From Mastigias papua (Eukaryota > Cnidaria > Scyphozoa > Rhizostomeae > Mastigiidae): 64,000 nt of DNA. The notes beneath the pieces were generated by a model. That model made no database searches and was not told where the DNA came from. It saw only the letters and a program-made list of their open reading frames with translations. The position numbers and the translations under genes are program-made. Each line of letters starts with the position of its first letter. Within the stretch, counting starts at the first letter, position 1. Positions 29,273-40,249 of this stretch are shown one piece after another. The stretch lies in the NCBI GenBank assembly GCA_964019165.1, contig OZ025270.1:897001-961000 (forward strand). The letters run 5' to 3'.

Positions 29273-32200
29273 ATGGACGAAGAAGAGAAGGGAAACAAGA
29301 TTAATTATTGCAAAGTGTGTAGAGTGCATTATGAAAACGGCCGAAAACACAATTTTTCAAGAAACCACAGAAAAGCATTCGATCTAATTGTAAATAAGTT
29401 CAGAAAGAAGGTAAGGCCTAAGTACTTTTTCAGAGAAATTTAAGATTTTGCATAACGTTGTGAAAATTAGATAGGGATTTTTCAGTAAATATATATTTAT
29501 ATATTTAGATATATTTTTCAGTAAATGTAATTTTCATCGCCAGGTTCTAGATTGCCATCAGTACCTTAGACAGCCGGAAGCCATGGATGGTGAATTGGAA
29601 CCAGGTGCTACATTTTGGTGTCACTTTTGTGAAGAACTGATACAAAAGCATGTTACAGATAGAGTCATATCGATAAAATATGGTGGCCTCTTTGAACATT
29701 TAGGAAGGTATTACCTTTGAAATCCTATGTTGTTTGAAAATTTGTTGATGCAATGTATTAAGGTTTATCTATCTGAACGTAATATAATGTTCATTTCTTA
29801 TTGTTTACTAGTACTTGAGCTATTTATCTAAGCACAAAACTGGCTTATGAAGATGCATAATATTTGTGGAGTTTATATCTATGTATATTTTTATTTGATA
29901 GTCATCAACATCATAAGTACACTCATGCATTTTGGAAGCAGAATGGTGGTGATAAAAAGCTCAAAAAGGATTTTGTTTTATCTACTGATGAGTACATTAG
30001 GTAAGAAATGATATCTTCTTTGTATAATTAATGATACATTCATTCATATTTTAGTATTCAATAATTTCCATATTTGTGTGTTTCATTTACTACTGGAACT
30101 ATTCAAAATATGGTGTATCACTTGCCATACTTTCACAATATGCTATTGCTCTGTTTTGTTCTAATTCTTTTACCTCCTTTCATTTTCTAGTAAACACACC
30201 TGAGTGTTTATGTTTGTAATTATGCATATCAACATATCTCACCTGTATGACATTGCACCCCAATATACTCGCCTATTTACCACTGTGCCATATCCTCTGG
30301 GTTGTGGTCAACCATAGATTTCCACCTCCTCTCTCTCTCTTGTGGCCCTGGTGGTGAACTGCCACCTATCATATTACCAAGTGCAAGCTTCACCATGGCC
30401 TTTCACCAAGGCCATGAGTGAAATACACATATTTCACTCATGACCTTTCTCTCCCTCTGGATCTTTTCACTATTCATGTCATTCTCAATTTGCCAACCCT
30501 GCTCTCTACATTATATGCCCAAATAATATCATCTTTACTATAGTATACAAATATAACATGATTGAATTGACTATTTTGTTCTTACTTCATATTAGATATA
30601 AGCTGAGATGCAAAGAAGCACTAGTAGACTTATCAAATAAAATAGATGAGAATCGAATCCAGGTTTGTAGCAATGATCAACCCCCTACTTTGAATTGTTG
30701 CTACGTGTTTGTTTTGCCCACTGTTACATAACTGTTAGTTCATACATGTTATGGTGTTTTGGGACTTTTGCATGAATAGTAGAATGGTGGAAGGCCTCTC
30801 TATCTGATAAGATCATGAATACTTTATACTGAGCTGTTTATATTTAAAATATGTGAAAATAGAATAGAAGAATAAAAATAAATTTTTGAGATTGAAATTT
30901 TTAGTACCAGAGTAGATTGATATATTATGGAATTTTAGATCCAGCTGAATTATTTCACTTCAAATTCATTATTTTTCTACCTCGTGTTACTTGATATGTT
31001 TTAGGCTGCTGAGATGATTAAATTTAATGAAATGGAGAGATCAAAAGTATTCTCTGAACAGGTGTGAATCCACCCAAGTGGAAGTATCCACTCAATTTGC
31101 TTTTCATGCATTTTGAAACATTTTTATTGTTGGTTAATGGTTTACTTTGCCAGCCATGAATTTTAATCATTTATTTTTTATGGTTTGTTATACTTCTAAT
31201 CCTTTGCAGTATAGTGCCATTGCACTATCTTTGATCATAATATGACCAAGGGTATGAAGCTTTTAAATGAATGCTTTGTCAAAGCTCTTATATGTGAGAA
31301 TTTGCCAAGTTTAATCAGACCAACTAGCCATTTTTTGGGACTCATGTTAAATGAGAAAGCATGACATTAATATCAAAGTGGAAAGTTATTGCAGTTATCA
31401 AAGAATCCTTTCATAACTTTTTGGAGCCTCCTCTCAGATTTGGGGCCCATTGGCAGTCTACCCCCTTCTGCCCTTTCTACCCCCTCTTGGCTCCCCTGGT
31501 TGCAACTATGGCATCTTTCTCCCTCAAGCCAGGCCTGGATCATTTTTGCATTTATCTTAAAATCATATTGAAAGGGTACATGTTTTCATAAACAATCCAA
31601 GGCAAAGGAGATTGTTTACAACTCTTGTTATAGACTGAATGTGTAGCAGCTAGCTGTAGGTACAGAAAAAGATTATTGGTTGTTACGAATACAGAAAGAG
31701 AAAATCAACAGATTATTTTTTGCATTTTGTCTAGGTGCTTCTATGTTGTGTAACCTCATAAGATCACAGAATTTTCTTTACCAAAATAATATAGCATCAA
31801 TTGAACCAGACAGCACTCACAGGGACCCAGACACTCACAAATTCACATGGGGTGATGCAAAACTCAACTGGAAGGTATTTCGTAGTATTTTTCTTTCATT
31901 TTTGAATATTACCTTATGGCATATAACCTTACTGGGAACTGATGAATGAAAGTTTGGTTGTGTTCTTATTTCAATAATAAAGCATCACCTCAAAAAGAAG
32001 CCATGCTTTTGAGGATTTTGCATCTCACAAGTAGAAGACCAAAGAATCACCTGAGCCGTCTTACTGTTGTTTCTCTTCTTTGGGGTCATGTTGGAGTCAT
32101 TTTTGGTTCATTTAAGGTTGTTTGAGGTCAGTTTGGGTGGTGTTATTTTGGGGTAATTTTTGGGTCCTTTTTCTCTTACTAGATACTTCATATGAGATAC

Positions 32201-35200
32201 TTTTAATTTTTCATACCATCCATGAGTGCAGCAGTTCTAATCCTATGTTTTGTTGTCTGCTTTAATAAATGGACAGTAAGACGTTTATGTACAACACTGT
32301 TTGTGTTTGTACTCAGTTGTATATGCATAGTATTATTGACCAAAATTGTTACCCTTTTTAGGTCCCATGGGTTCATTCATTTGTTTTTTTCTTAGTTTCA
32401 TGTGGGTGAGATTGTTTTTAATGATTCAATGAATTGCCTTTTTTGCAGGCATGAAGGGTTGAGAGTTTGGAAAGGTGGCATTGTCAAAAGAAGGTAAATA
32501 AATTGTGTGCAAAATGTCACTAATTTATCCATTACATTTTTTAGTATAATGATGTTAGGACCAGTCTTCTGTGTTGCTTATTAGCTGGACAATTTGATAG
32601 TAAAGCAGAAATTCAGAGTCCTTGTACACACTTGCACAGTCCAAACTAAGTGAGTTGTTAAGATGCGAAGGCTCCTATGGAAAGCCTAAATGTAATGGTG
32701 AGAGAAACGTCATTTCTGATTCAATTTGTACTCATTTGAGGGTCCCTTATCATCCATCATGCATTTTCATTTTTTGATTGCACATTCTCTTTGATTTCAT
32801 TGTGATCATGGTGGGATATGATTTCTGTTATAGATTGAGAAGTATCACTCAACATGCTAGCTGGAAGTTTCATAACGATTCAAGAAAACATGGTAAGTTT
32901 TGTACTTTTGTGCTTTTCTTTTTGTCATTCCTTGCATTGAGTTTGATGCATGTACCTGTCAAACATAGCACTTTTTTTGTAAATGAAGAAATTCGTTTTA
33001 CTTGCAGTCTTAATCTGAAAATATCAGTTCTTTTATCCTATGTCAACCATCGTAACTTAAGCACTCTAAATGCAGCAATGGTGTAATAGTCTAGGCCTTT
33101 GCTTAACACCCAGGGTGTTTGCGGTCGAATCCCATTCTGATACCCGTTCAAAACAGTGTATTAGCCTTACAGAAATATCAACTAACTGAACGATGGGGTG
33201 GGTGGTAGACAGGTTTGTTAGAGCAATGCTTTACACGACTCTAACAGTAAAGTAACTTTAGTTGACATTCGGTTGGTAAAGGATAGTCGCCAGACATTAT
33301 CATGGAGTGCCTAAGAACAACATGCTACTTACATGCTCACTGGCTTCTTTTCTTAATTACCTACTTACTTAAAGTTTCCTTTGTGGTTGGTCTCCAATAC
33401 AGTACTTATTCAGTTATCCGACCTTCATTTATCCTGACTTCGATTATCCGGTCCGTAAAAAATGTAAAAAAATGTGGAAAACCTTTATGAAAAGTTTTTG
33501 GCATTTTTGATAATATTTTTGGTGCATTTTTCTTGCTTTTTTGACAAAGATATATTTTACGAGTATTTAGTGTGTGTTAGTTTGTAATGTGTGCTTTTGA
33601 AATAAACTTTCACAAAACTAGTCCTTTTTATTTATGCTGATTTTTGCCGTTTTTCATATATTTTCGATTATCCGGAATTTCGGATTATCTGCACACATCT
33701 TGAAATTTTGTGTCCTGAGAAGGCCGAATAATTGAATAAGTGCTGTATACCGACTGTGTCAATTGTATTTTCTAAAGTACCAAAACTATGACACTGCTGA
33801 TGATACTACTGTCTTTGCATGCCATTCAGACCTAGGAATTGTTATCCGGCAATTAGAGAATGACTGCTCTGTGATTGTAAAATGGTTTTCTGATAATCAT
33901 TTGAAACTCAATGATGAAAAATGTCATCTCATGATATTTGGGGATAAAGGCACAGAAATCAAAATCAAAATTGGAAATTCAGAAATTAAGGAAAGTGACT
34001 ATGAAAAGTTGCTTGGAATAACTTTCGACAAAAAATTAAATTTCAAAAAGCATACTGAGGACTTATGTAGAAAAGCGAATCAAAAGATTCATGCACTTGC
34101 ACGCTTGTCAAATTATATTGATCCCGTTAAATCAGAAATTCTAATGAACTCTTTCATCAGTTCACAATTCAATTATTGCCCACTAGTATGGATGTTTAAC
34201 GATAGGGCAACTAATGCAAAACTAAATCGTACTTTTGAAAAAGCACTACGGCTGGTATGCAAAGGCAGTGAATCAAAGCTAGGAAAACTAAAAGAAAAAT
34301 ACGGGACCATTCATGAACACAATCTGCGGTTGCTAATGATTGAAATTTTTAAAACAAAAAATAATCTAAATCCAACATTTATGAAGGACATATTTGCTGA
34401 AAGAGATGTCCAATATAATTTGAGAAGTAGGAATCATTTGCAATTGCCGAATGTCAAGACAGCAAAATATGGAATTGAAAACATTCAGTACATAGGTCAC
34501 CATCTATGGGCCTCATTGCCGGAGGCGATTAAGGACTCTGGCACACTAGCTAATTTCAAAAAGAAAATAAAAGTATGGAAAGGAAGTACTTGCATCTGCA
34601 GATTGTGTAGAGTTTTTATTAATGGATTAGGGTATTTATAGTTTTTATTTTCTCTTTTCTAAAAAAAAAAATCTGTAATAGTTTTTCGTTTTTACATAGT
34701 TGGCATTAATTAGCTCGTAAGCTATATAGATATCTGTATATCTTAGCCAACTTTAAAGAAAGTGTTAATAATAATACTGTTTGTTCTTTTTCACTGCTTG
34801 TTTATTTTCAGAGCTGTATTAGAATTTACTATATTTTCAGTATTTTTTGGAATCTAGATCATTTTAGATGCTTCTTTATTCTTTTCTCTATTTATATTTT
34901 GGTCATAGCTTCTTAATTGGTCAATTTAGATTTCACTACGGATGATGTTGCACTTGAGAGATCAGCTTCGAGTTTACCTACATTAGCGTTCGTGAGAATT
35001 GACGAAGCATCGGTATGTTAAATGACAAGAAATTTATGGATAGCTTTAATGTAAAAATTCTCCTTTTTTAGATTTTGTAGTTAACGATTAAGATTAAAAT
35101 CTTTCTAGTAGAACAGTTTTATCGCAGCATTCATACCTTTTATAAGTTGAATTTGATATAGTGCAAGAATTTTGAATTTAGCTACAAAATGTCGACGAGA

Positions 35201-37665
35201 AACGTTGTTTGACCTACCCTATCACCGACCGATGTTTTAAATTTCTTTGAAATTATCGGCAAATGCAATTCTTTCTGCAACACTTGAAATTGCTTGCCTG
35301 CAAGTGTTAGACAGCTATTTTTGTGCAAATTTGCAATATCATACTCTGTCCTAATTATTGCAAATTTTTCCTAGAGACATTCATATTCTGGCAATATACA
35401 CACTGGTAATTATTAACCTATTAACATAAACCTTTTATCGCTACAAGTGGTATTATTAACTTAAATAGCTGTACCTCCTGCAATAGGATTCATGCGAACT
35501 TAAGAAGTCTTAAATTATAGAACTCCACTACCTACAATCTATTTATATCCTGGGAACCGTTGAGTCTTGAAATCCAGAAAGTAGTTTCAATGTCTCATAA
35601 AGACAAAGACAGTGTCTATTTAAACATTTATCCATTGATTGTAGATTTGCTTTTTCATGGCCTTTAGGCAATCTGTTTTACCACATCTCATGATAGTGCA
35701 GTTTGTTAATGAAAAGGGACAGCGAGCTTATTAGGCAGTTGAGGAGCATGTTTGTTATGGGAAAGTAGGAACAGCTGCGAAATTAATTTTTACATAACTC
35801 ATTCCTTTCCTACGGAATAAACAGGCAATTTGATTCAATATACGAAATATAATTCTACGCGCGTAATAATTTGATACATTAAGTTGATTTTGTCCTTTTC
35901 TCAACTTATAACAAGTTTTTACCGGAGCTGGTATATTATGTATACCAGATTATGACTGATTTCTGTTATGGGTTGTTTGGAGCCAAAGTGTGAGCAAAGT
36001 ATATCTGTGTTGTTGTTGTTGTATAGGGGCTCTACCTCCGTGGCTTCGAAGTGATGACGACAATAATACAGAATCAAACTCGGTAAATTTTGTTTTTCTA
36101 CTTTTGCAATTCATTTCAAGGGTAGAAGATCGGTACATGAATGAATGTGGCGATTTTTACCTCTGATATATTGCGAGATTTTACAATATTTTGATGTCAA
36201 TCTGTTCTGTTCTCAAAGCCAGAGCATATGCGCTATAGGAACCGCTGAACTGACTTTCTGTACGGTGGCCTGCGTGTCTTGCAGGCAACAATGTTTTTTT
36301 GCAATTTTGAAAGTGACTTTGCTTCGTATGATAGTTAGTGAGTAAGGAAATAGCCTGCGCATGGAATGGCGTAGAACTGTGAGATTCCCTTCCTTACATT
36401 TTGTTTACATGTCAGCCACATGTCATGGAATGTATGATTGATTTCGTCAGCTTGGCTTTTGTTTTATAAACTGACTTTATGTGCCAATCAATAACGTTAA
36501 AAAATTGTGCCATGCTTTTGTTTTGAATCCAAGTGCCTGTGAGATCAAATAAAGTATATGCACAAGGCTGATAAATGTCATTGCTGGGTTCCGTCCTTGC
36601 CCGCTTTACTGTTCTCTGTTTTGATTTCTACCAGTCAGGGGAGAATGATAATAAGAATGAAAGAATTAAGAATGAAAGAATTAAGAATGAAAGAATTAAG
36701 AATGAAAGAATTAAGAATGAAAGAAGTAAGAATGAAAGAATTAAGAATGAAAGAATTAGTTGCACTATTGTATTATGGAACCAATATTTTAAGGAGGTGA
36801 ATTTGTTTCTTTGCAGGATAGAGAACAGCCTATTATCGGACCGTCATTGGAAGATTTCAAGCAACACCGTATTCCAATCTTTTTTGTCATACTAATTTGA
36901 TATGTGTATAAGTGTCAACTGTGATGGCACATTTTGTCAAAGGTTTTTGATCAATCTGCTTAAAGAGCATGCTCTATAGGCCTTGTAGACATTCTGGTTT
37001 TTGAGTCCTTGGCCATATAGTATCAGCCCACTTAATGTTTGTTCTCGCTCTTAATGGAAGTTAGCCAATAAAAAGAACTGTGTACCAAAGTACTTAATAC
37101 CCAAAACTGAGATTGGATCCCGATTGATTAAGGTAGGCCTTTTAAAGCTCTTAATAATAACTGAAATTTGAACCATTCATATGGTATATACACACAAATA
37201 TTCGAAGATTTTGGCCCCCTCCTCCGTTGTACGGAAATGTAGGGTCTTTTCCGACCCCCTACCACTTTGTTCGTATGTACTGTGTAAATGAATTATCAGA
37301 TGACAGCCATACAGTCTGGCAATTCAATTTGCTTGAATTATAACAATAGCTCTTCGAATTCCTCTTTCGTTTCAAAGTCACATTTTACTCTTTGTTTTAG
37401 TTGCCAAGACTAGAAAAAAACGATTGAATGCAAAAGGCGTTGGTGCAAACTTCGATCACTCGGCAGAGACATCAGAAAATTGGTAAATATTCTTCATTGT
37501 GTAGACTTTGGCTTTTAGGCTTTAACTTTGATTTTTAACTTTTTAACTTTGACTTTGAACTTTGACTTTTGACTTTTAGTTTCTTTTAGCAACCTATGTA
37601 TAATTTAGACAGGTCCTTGGTTGATAGCAGCATTTGCTGAACTAGTTAAACCTATATAAATATGA

Positions 37666-37715
<50 letters not shown>

Positions 37716-39120
37716 TATGAGTCCATCGTGAGTTAATGATTGAGGGAGTATTAGTGCTATATATATGCAAAAATCCGTACGTGTATGTTTATACTTATAT
37801 ATGCTTACAGATTGTGCCATGAGCGTACTTTAAATTGCTCCATACTTTGTTTCCAATTCATTTGGTCTATTTGATTTTGCACGTTTTAATGAAAGAATTC
37901 CCCCCTTTCTGGCTGTAGCTACCTTTTAGCTACTCTTGGATGCCTAGTAGAAGGGGGTTGGAATAAATGGAAGGTTGGAAAACCCTAAAAATACTAATAA
38001 ATGGAGGGGGCTGGAAAATGACCAAACATGTATTAGATGGGAGATCGACAAGAGATTTTAAGTTATGAAATCACAGACGGAAATAATGCAACTAAACAAT
38101 GCAACATGCATGATCAGCGTGATTTTCTTAATGATAGTTCATACTTGCACGGCAAAATACCTCCTTGAAAAGTTGTTTTGGGTGGGAGCTTACCTAAAAG
38201 TCAATAGGTGTAGGGTTAAAATTTGAATATCCTAGGTGGGAAATTTTCAAAAATTAATTACCGGGGGGGACATCTATTATGCACCCAAGAGTAGTATATT
38301 TTGAGTGAATTTATGAAGTTTAATTAATATCAGCTTTATTGATAATCTTATCTATAATTCTTATAATCAAGAGACATACAAAACTATTTTACACGATATA
38401 CTTAGATGTTTATTGTTTGATATCCCACAAGTTTCTATTCAATGATGACAAATTATTGCTCTTTTTATTCTATGGCCAGTTTTTCAACTATTTTTAGTTG
38501 TTAAACATTTATCTTTTTAATGAGGCTTTATCGTGGCTCATATTTGTATTCTGCGCCCATTTTTACCTACAGGCTTCCATCATTTGGCAGAGTTTGGAAT
38601 TCTGGACCAAGATGGCAGTCGAGGTAAATTCTTTGCAATGGGTTGAATTTCAGCTCCAGTTTTCGTTCAAACCTTTAACTTTAACCTTTTACCACCATGT
38701 GTATTTCTTACCATCAAATCACAAAGCAAAACAATCTTTTAATTGGAGATCAGATATCATAAAGGATTAATTAAAATATACAAGCGATTACACAAGATTT
38801 GTTGATTTCTCAGTTAAATGCCAGAGTTAGGCAATTAAACTCCTATCATATATCATCTAATTGTTCTGACATCACATATACTTCATTAGACAGATATGAC
38901 ATACCTTATTACTTAGATAACAGATTTCTTAATTTTAATTCTGAACTTTTTATTCAACAATACTAATCTTCTATTTGTTTATTTTTTATTTCTATTTATC
39001 TTCTCTTCTATCTATTGTTACTGTTGAATTTCTTTTTGTAGGCAAGAGTACAGAAAAGAAACAAAAACTCCTACCGGTATGAACAGCAAATTTACAAACA
39101 TTTCCCAGGAATCTACGTAA
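29273..39120 (+). CDS. CENATAC: CENATAC (CCDC84), minor-spliceosome zinc-finger protein, 15 exons
   Basis: Exons: 29273-29410, 29544-29707, 29902-30000, 30596-30662, 31005-31061, 31795-31874, 32449-32493, 32834-32892, 34930-35012, 35375-35405, 36027-36082, 36817-36868, 37401-37482, 38573-38623, 39042-39120. All introns are GT-AG and every junction keeps phase, giving 380 residues (human about 330). CENATAC is a nuclear protein of the U12-type spliceosome that works with TXNL4B and promotes splicing of AT-AC introns. Seen: a first C2H2-like finger YCKVC...H..SRNH (Cys13, Cys16, His25, His31); a second finger FWCHFCEE (Cys72, Cys75) with histidines in GGLFEHLGSHQHH (98-104); FWKQN like vertebrate FWWEN; VWKGGIVK; NIHTGALPPWL; GPSLEDF; and the C-terminal signature GVGANFDHSAETSENW followed by LPSFGRVWNSGPRWQSR, almost unchanged from vertebrates. 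Exon 6 (31795) was placed by phase and is the least certain. The 31-nt exon at 35375 supplies RHSYSGNIHTG. The gene is divergent from KHK. Introns host several transposon remnants, and the satellite starts about 200 bp after the stop. Confidence 0.93.
30408..30447. repeat. Short hairpin with 18-bp arms
   Basis: AAGGCCATGAGTGAAATA pairs with TATTTCACTCATGACCTT around a 4-bp loop, in CENATAC intron 3. Function unknown. Confidence 0.7.
33077..33300 (+). mobile_element. tRNA-derived SINE-like element
   Basis: The head resembles a tRNA with internal Pol III promoter boxes: TGGTGTAATAGTC (A box) and GGTCGAATCCC (B box), about 50 bp apart. The body includes CTTTAGTTGACATTCGGTTG, which is also present inverted near 16985-17010. 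It lies in CENATAC intron 8. The end of the element is not well defined. Confidence 0.5.
33400..33745. mobile_element. pogo/Tigger-like MITE, 346 bp
   Basis: The terminal inverted repeats are CAGTACTTATTCAGTTATCC (left) and CAGCACTTATTCAATTATTC (right, complementary strand), both followed by GRCCTTC. TA flanks both sides (33398-33399 and 33746-33747). Internal TTCGATTATCCGG motifs also repeat inverted. The CAGT start and TA duplication suit the pogo/Tigger group. No transposase is present. Confidence 0.8.
33763..34641 (+). mobile_element. 5'-truncated non-LTR retrotransposon, C-terminal reverse-transcriptase fragment
   Basis: An open frame of 292 codons. It begins at the catalytic core (TADDTTVFA, where the usual motif is YADD) and runs through the thumb and C-terminal region: WFSDNHLKLNDEKCHLMIFG, LLGITFDKKLNF, QFNYCPLVWMF, NRTFEKALRLVCKG, YNLRSRNHLQLP, GHHLWASLPEAIKD and a terminal CRLCRVFINGLGYL. 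This layout is that of LINE-type elements common in cnidarians and other marine invertebrates. The endonuclease and most of the polymerase are missing and the first catalytic-motif residue is Thr, so the copy is dead. The 3' tail after the stop includes an A-run and TTAATAATAATACT near 34762. It lies in CENATAC intron 8, sense to the gene, directly behind the MITE at 33400-33745. Confidence 0.85.
36651..36758. repeat. 15-bp minisatellite (TAAGAATGAAAGAAT)n, about seven copies
   Basis: Near-perfect purine-rich repeat in CENATAC intron 11, ending about 60 bp before exon 12. One unit has AAGAAGTAAG instead of AAGAATTAAG. Its Arg-Met-Lys-Glu-Leu and Lys-Asn-Glu-Arg-Ile frames are repeat artefacts. 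Confidence 0.93.
37666..37714. repeat. (ATT)n microsatellite
   Basis: About 15 trinucleotide units in CENATAC intron 13. Confidence 0.95.
37931..38294. mobile_element. Possible MITE with TACTCTTGGRTGC ends
   Basis: The left end TACTCTTGGATGCCTAGTAG and the right end, read on the minus strand, TACTCTTGGGTGCATAATAG are inverted matches and are followed by G-rich or C-rich sequence. No coding capacity and no certain target duplication. Lies in CENATAC intron 13. Confidence 0.5.
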
Positions 39121-39324
39121 TCTTTTCTATTTCACCCTAACCTACACGGTTTACTGCCAGTCCATTTGACAGCATCGTACAAATGCATTGTCACACTAAC
39201 CCAGTCACTTTACAATGCCTTCAACAACCGCAGCAAGCACAGCACATCATTTTCCAACTCCTGTCATTGACATAGACACAGACCATTTCCAACACATCAT
39301 ACAATGCATACCAACCAATCAATC
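39121..39324 (+). other. CENATAC 3' flank up to the satellite
   Basis: About 200 bp of unique sequence after the CENATAC stop. I see no AATAAA or ATTAAA here. The 3' end of the transcript must use a variant signal or extend into the repeats. Confidence 0.6.
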
Positions 39325-40249
39325 GACATTGATTGATTTCGATTGCAGATTGAAAAGTGATGAGAATGAGCCAATTTTGGCCAAACAGTAAGGCTATAGC
39401 CTTGGTATTTTGCCCAAAAATGACCGAAATTGAAATTGATTGATTTCGATTGCAGATTGAGAAGTGATGAACATGAGCCAATTTTGGCCGAAAAGTAAGG
39501 CTATAGCCTTGGTATTTTGCTCAAAAATGACCGAAATTGAAATTGATTGATTTCGATTGCAGATTGAAAAGTGATGAAAATGAGCCAATTTTGGCAGAAA
39601 AGTAAGGCTATAGCCTTGGTATTTTGCCCAAAAATGACCGAAATTGAAATTGATTTATTTCGATTACAGATTGAAAAGTGATGAAAATGAGCCAATTTTG
39701 GCCGAAAAGTAAGGCTATAGCCTTGGTATTTTGCCCAAAATTGATCGAAATTGAAATTGATTGATGTCGATTGCAGATTGAAAAGTGATGAAAATGAGCC
39801 AATTTTGGCCGAAAAGTAAGGCTATAGCCTTGGTATTTTGCCCAAAACTGACCGAAATTGAAATTGATTTATTTCGATTGCAGATTGAAAAGTGATGAAA
39901 ATGAGCCACTTTTGGCCGAAAAGTAAGGCTATAGCCTTGGTATTTTGCCCAAACATGATCGAAATTGAAATTGATTGCTGTCGATTGCAGATTGAAAAGT
40001 GATGAAAATGAGCCAATTTTGGCCAAAAAGTAAGGCTATAGCCTTGGTATTTTGCCCAAAAATGACCGAAATTGAAATTGATTGAGTTTGATTGCAGATT
40101 GAAAAGTGATGAAAATGAGCCAATTTTGGCCAAACAGTAAGGCTATAGCCTTGGTATTTTGCCCAACAATGACCGAAATTGAAATTGATTGATTTCGATT
40201 GCAGATTGAAAAGTGATGAAAATGAGCCAATTTTGGCCGAAAAGTAAGG

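Noticed and set aside
31735..31874. Longer version of CENATAC exon 6 starting at the TCTAG acceptor at 31735
   Set aside because: In the phase set by exon 5 it runs into a stop. The shorter form from 31795 satisfies both entry and exit phases, though it needs transcript proof.
36558..36895. Frames with Arg-Met-Lys-Glu-Leu or Lys-Asn-Glu-Arg-Ile repeats
   Set aside because: A 15-bp intronic minisatellite. The true CENATAC exon in this interval is only 36817-36868, and it reads in another register.
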